In this document: positions 13,201 through 13,274 of the stretch, piece after piece
Layout of the letters: the number at the start of each line of letters is the position of its first letter
Numbering within the stretch: the stretch's first letter is position 1
Source: an uncultured Bacillota bacterium
GTDB taxonomy: Bacteria > Bacillota > Clostridia > Christensenellales > QAND01
Assembly: GCA_905188085.1 (NCBI GenBank)
Contig: CAJJKN010000016.1
Span: forward strand, 1 to 13,274
DNA: 13,274 bases
Direction: 5' to 3'
Program-made: the position numbers and the translations under genes
The notes under the pieces: generated by a model
The model's input: only the letters and a program-made list of their open reading frames with translations
Told to the model about the DNA's origin: nothing
Databases searched by the model: none

Positions 13201-13274
13201 CCCATTGAGCGGGGTCTACCGAGAGGGGGCGGGCTGTGCCCGCTGCCCCGTCCGGCCCATCTTTATTCCTTTAT
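13201..13274 (+). repeat. Module B copy 3, long form, cut by window end
   Basis: CCCATTGAGCGGGGTCTACCGAGAGGGGGCGG, in pieces matching 3014-3060, then GCTGTGCCC and GTCCGGCCC. The right end and module C would lie beyond the window. Confidence 0.82.

Noticed and set aside
1..13274. tRNA, rRNA, integrase, transposase, prophage, toxin-antitoxin or defence genes
   Set aside because: Looked for in both strands and none supported.

Overview
The window suggests a Clostridia-type Firmicute of moderate to high GC. The reasons are a tRNA-sensing T-box leader, strong AGGAGG-like ribosome binding sites, TTGACA/TATAAT promoters, and compact Rho-independent terminators behind most transcription units. Codon use looks similar across the genes, and I see no integrase, transposase, phage gene, tRNA or rRNA. 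The exact genus cannot be read from this sequence.

Layout: 1-360 is an array of short degenerate repeats. 380-1645 holds a malic enzyme gene with its own promoter and terminator. 1733-2337 holds a convergent DUF6530-type gene under a promoter covered by a perfect 15-bp inverted repeat. 2340-3911 is a second, much larger repeat region. 3946-6392 (minus strand) holds a 755-residue protein with three OST-HTH/LOTUS-like domains and a DUF3825-like C-terminus. 6407-6825 (minus) holds a small Dabb-family protein. 6842-8239 holds a LarA-family nickel-pincer enzyme. 8260-9210 is a third repeat region. 9221-12445 is one transcription unit: a T-box riboswitch with a UGG (Trp) specifier, then a substrate-binding lipoprotein, a permease and an ATPase, best read as a tryptophan importer (trpXYZ type). 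12450-13274 is a fourth repeat region that runs off the window.

The most unusual content is between the genes. All four large gaps carry the same modular repeat system, always in the same orientation whatever the direction of the flanking genes. Its parts are: (i) tandem units of about 58-60 bp centred on TGACGAGAAACG; (ii) module A, about 125 bp with inverted ends, also found as a short form of about 34 bp; (iii) module B, about 65 or 155 bp, bounded by CCCCTTGA/TCAAGGGG; (iv) module C, about 60 bp, two adjacent perfect hairpins. They recur in the fixed order A, about 37 bp, B, C, about 40 bp, array. Two complete composite blocks lie in the window, plus one cut at each end. I do not recognise this as a named repeat family.

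The metabolic genes (malic enzyme, LarA-like enzyme, tryptophan uptake) look like ordinary chromosomal genes in separate units. The LOTUS/DUF3825 protein, a probable RNA-binding protein directly beside the longest array, is the gene most worth considering together with the repeats, although no functional link can be shown from sequence alone.
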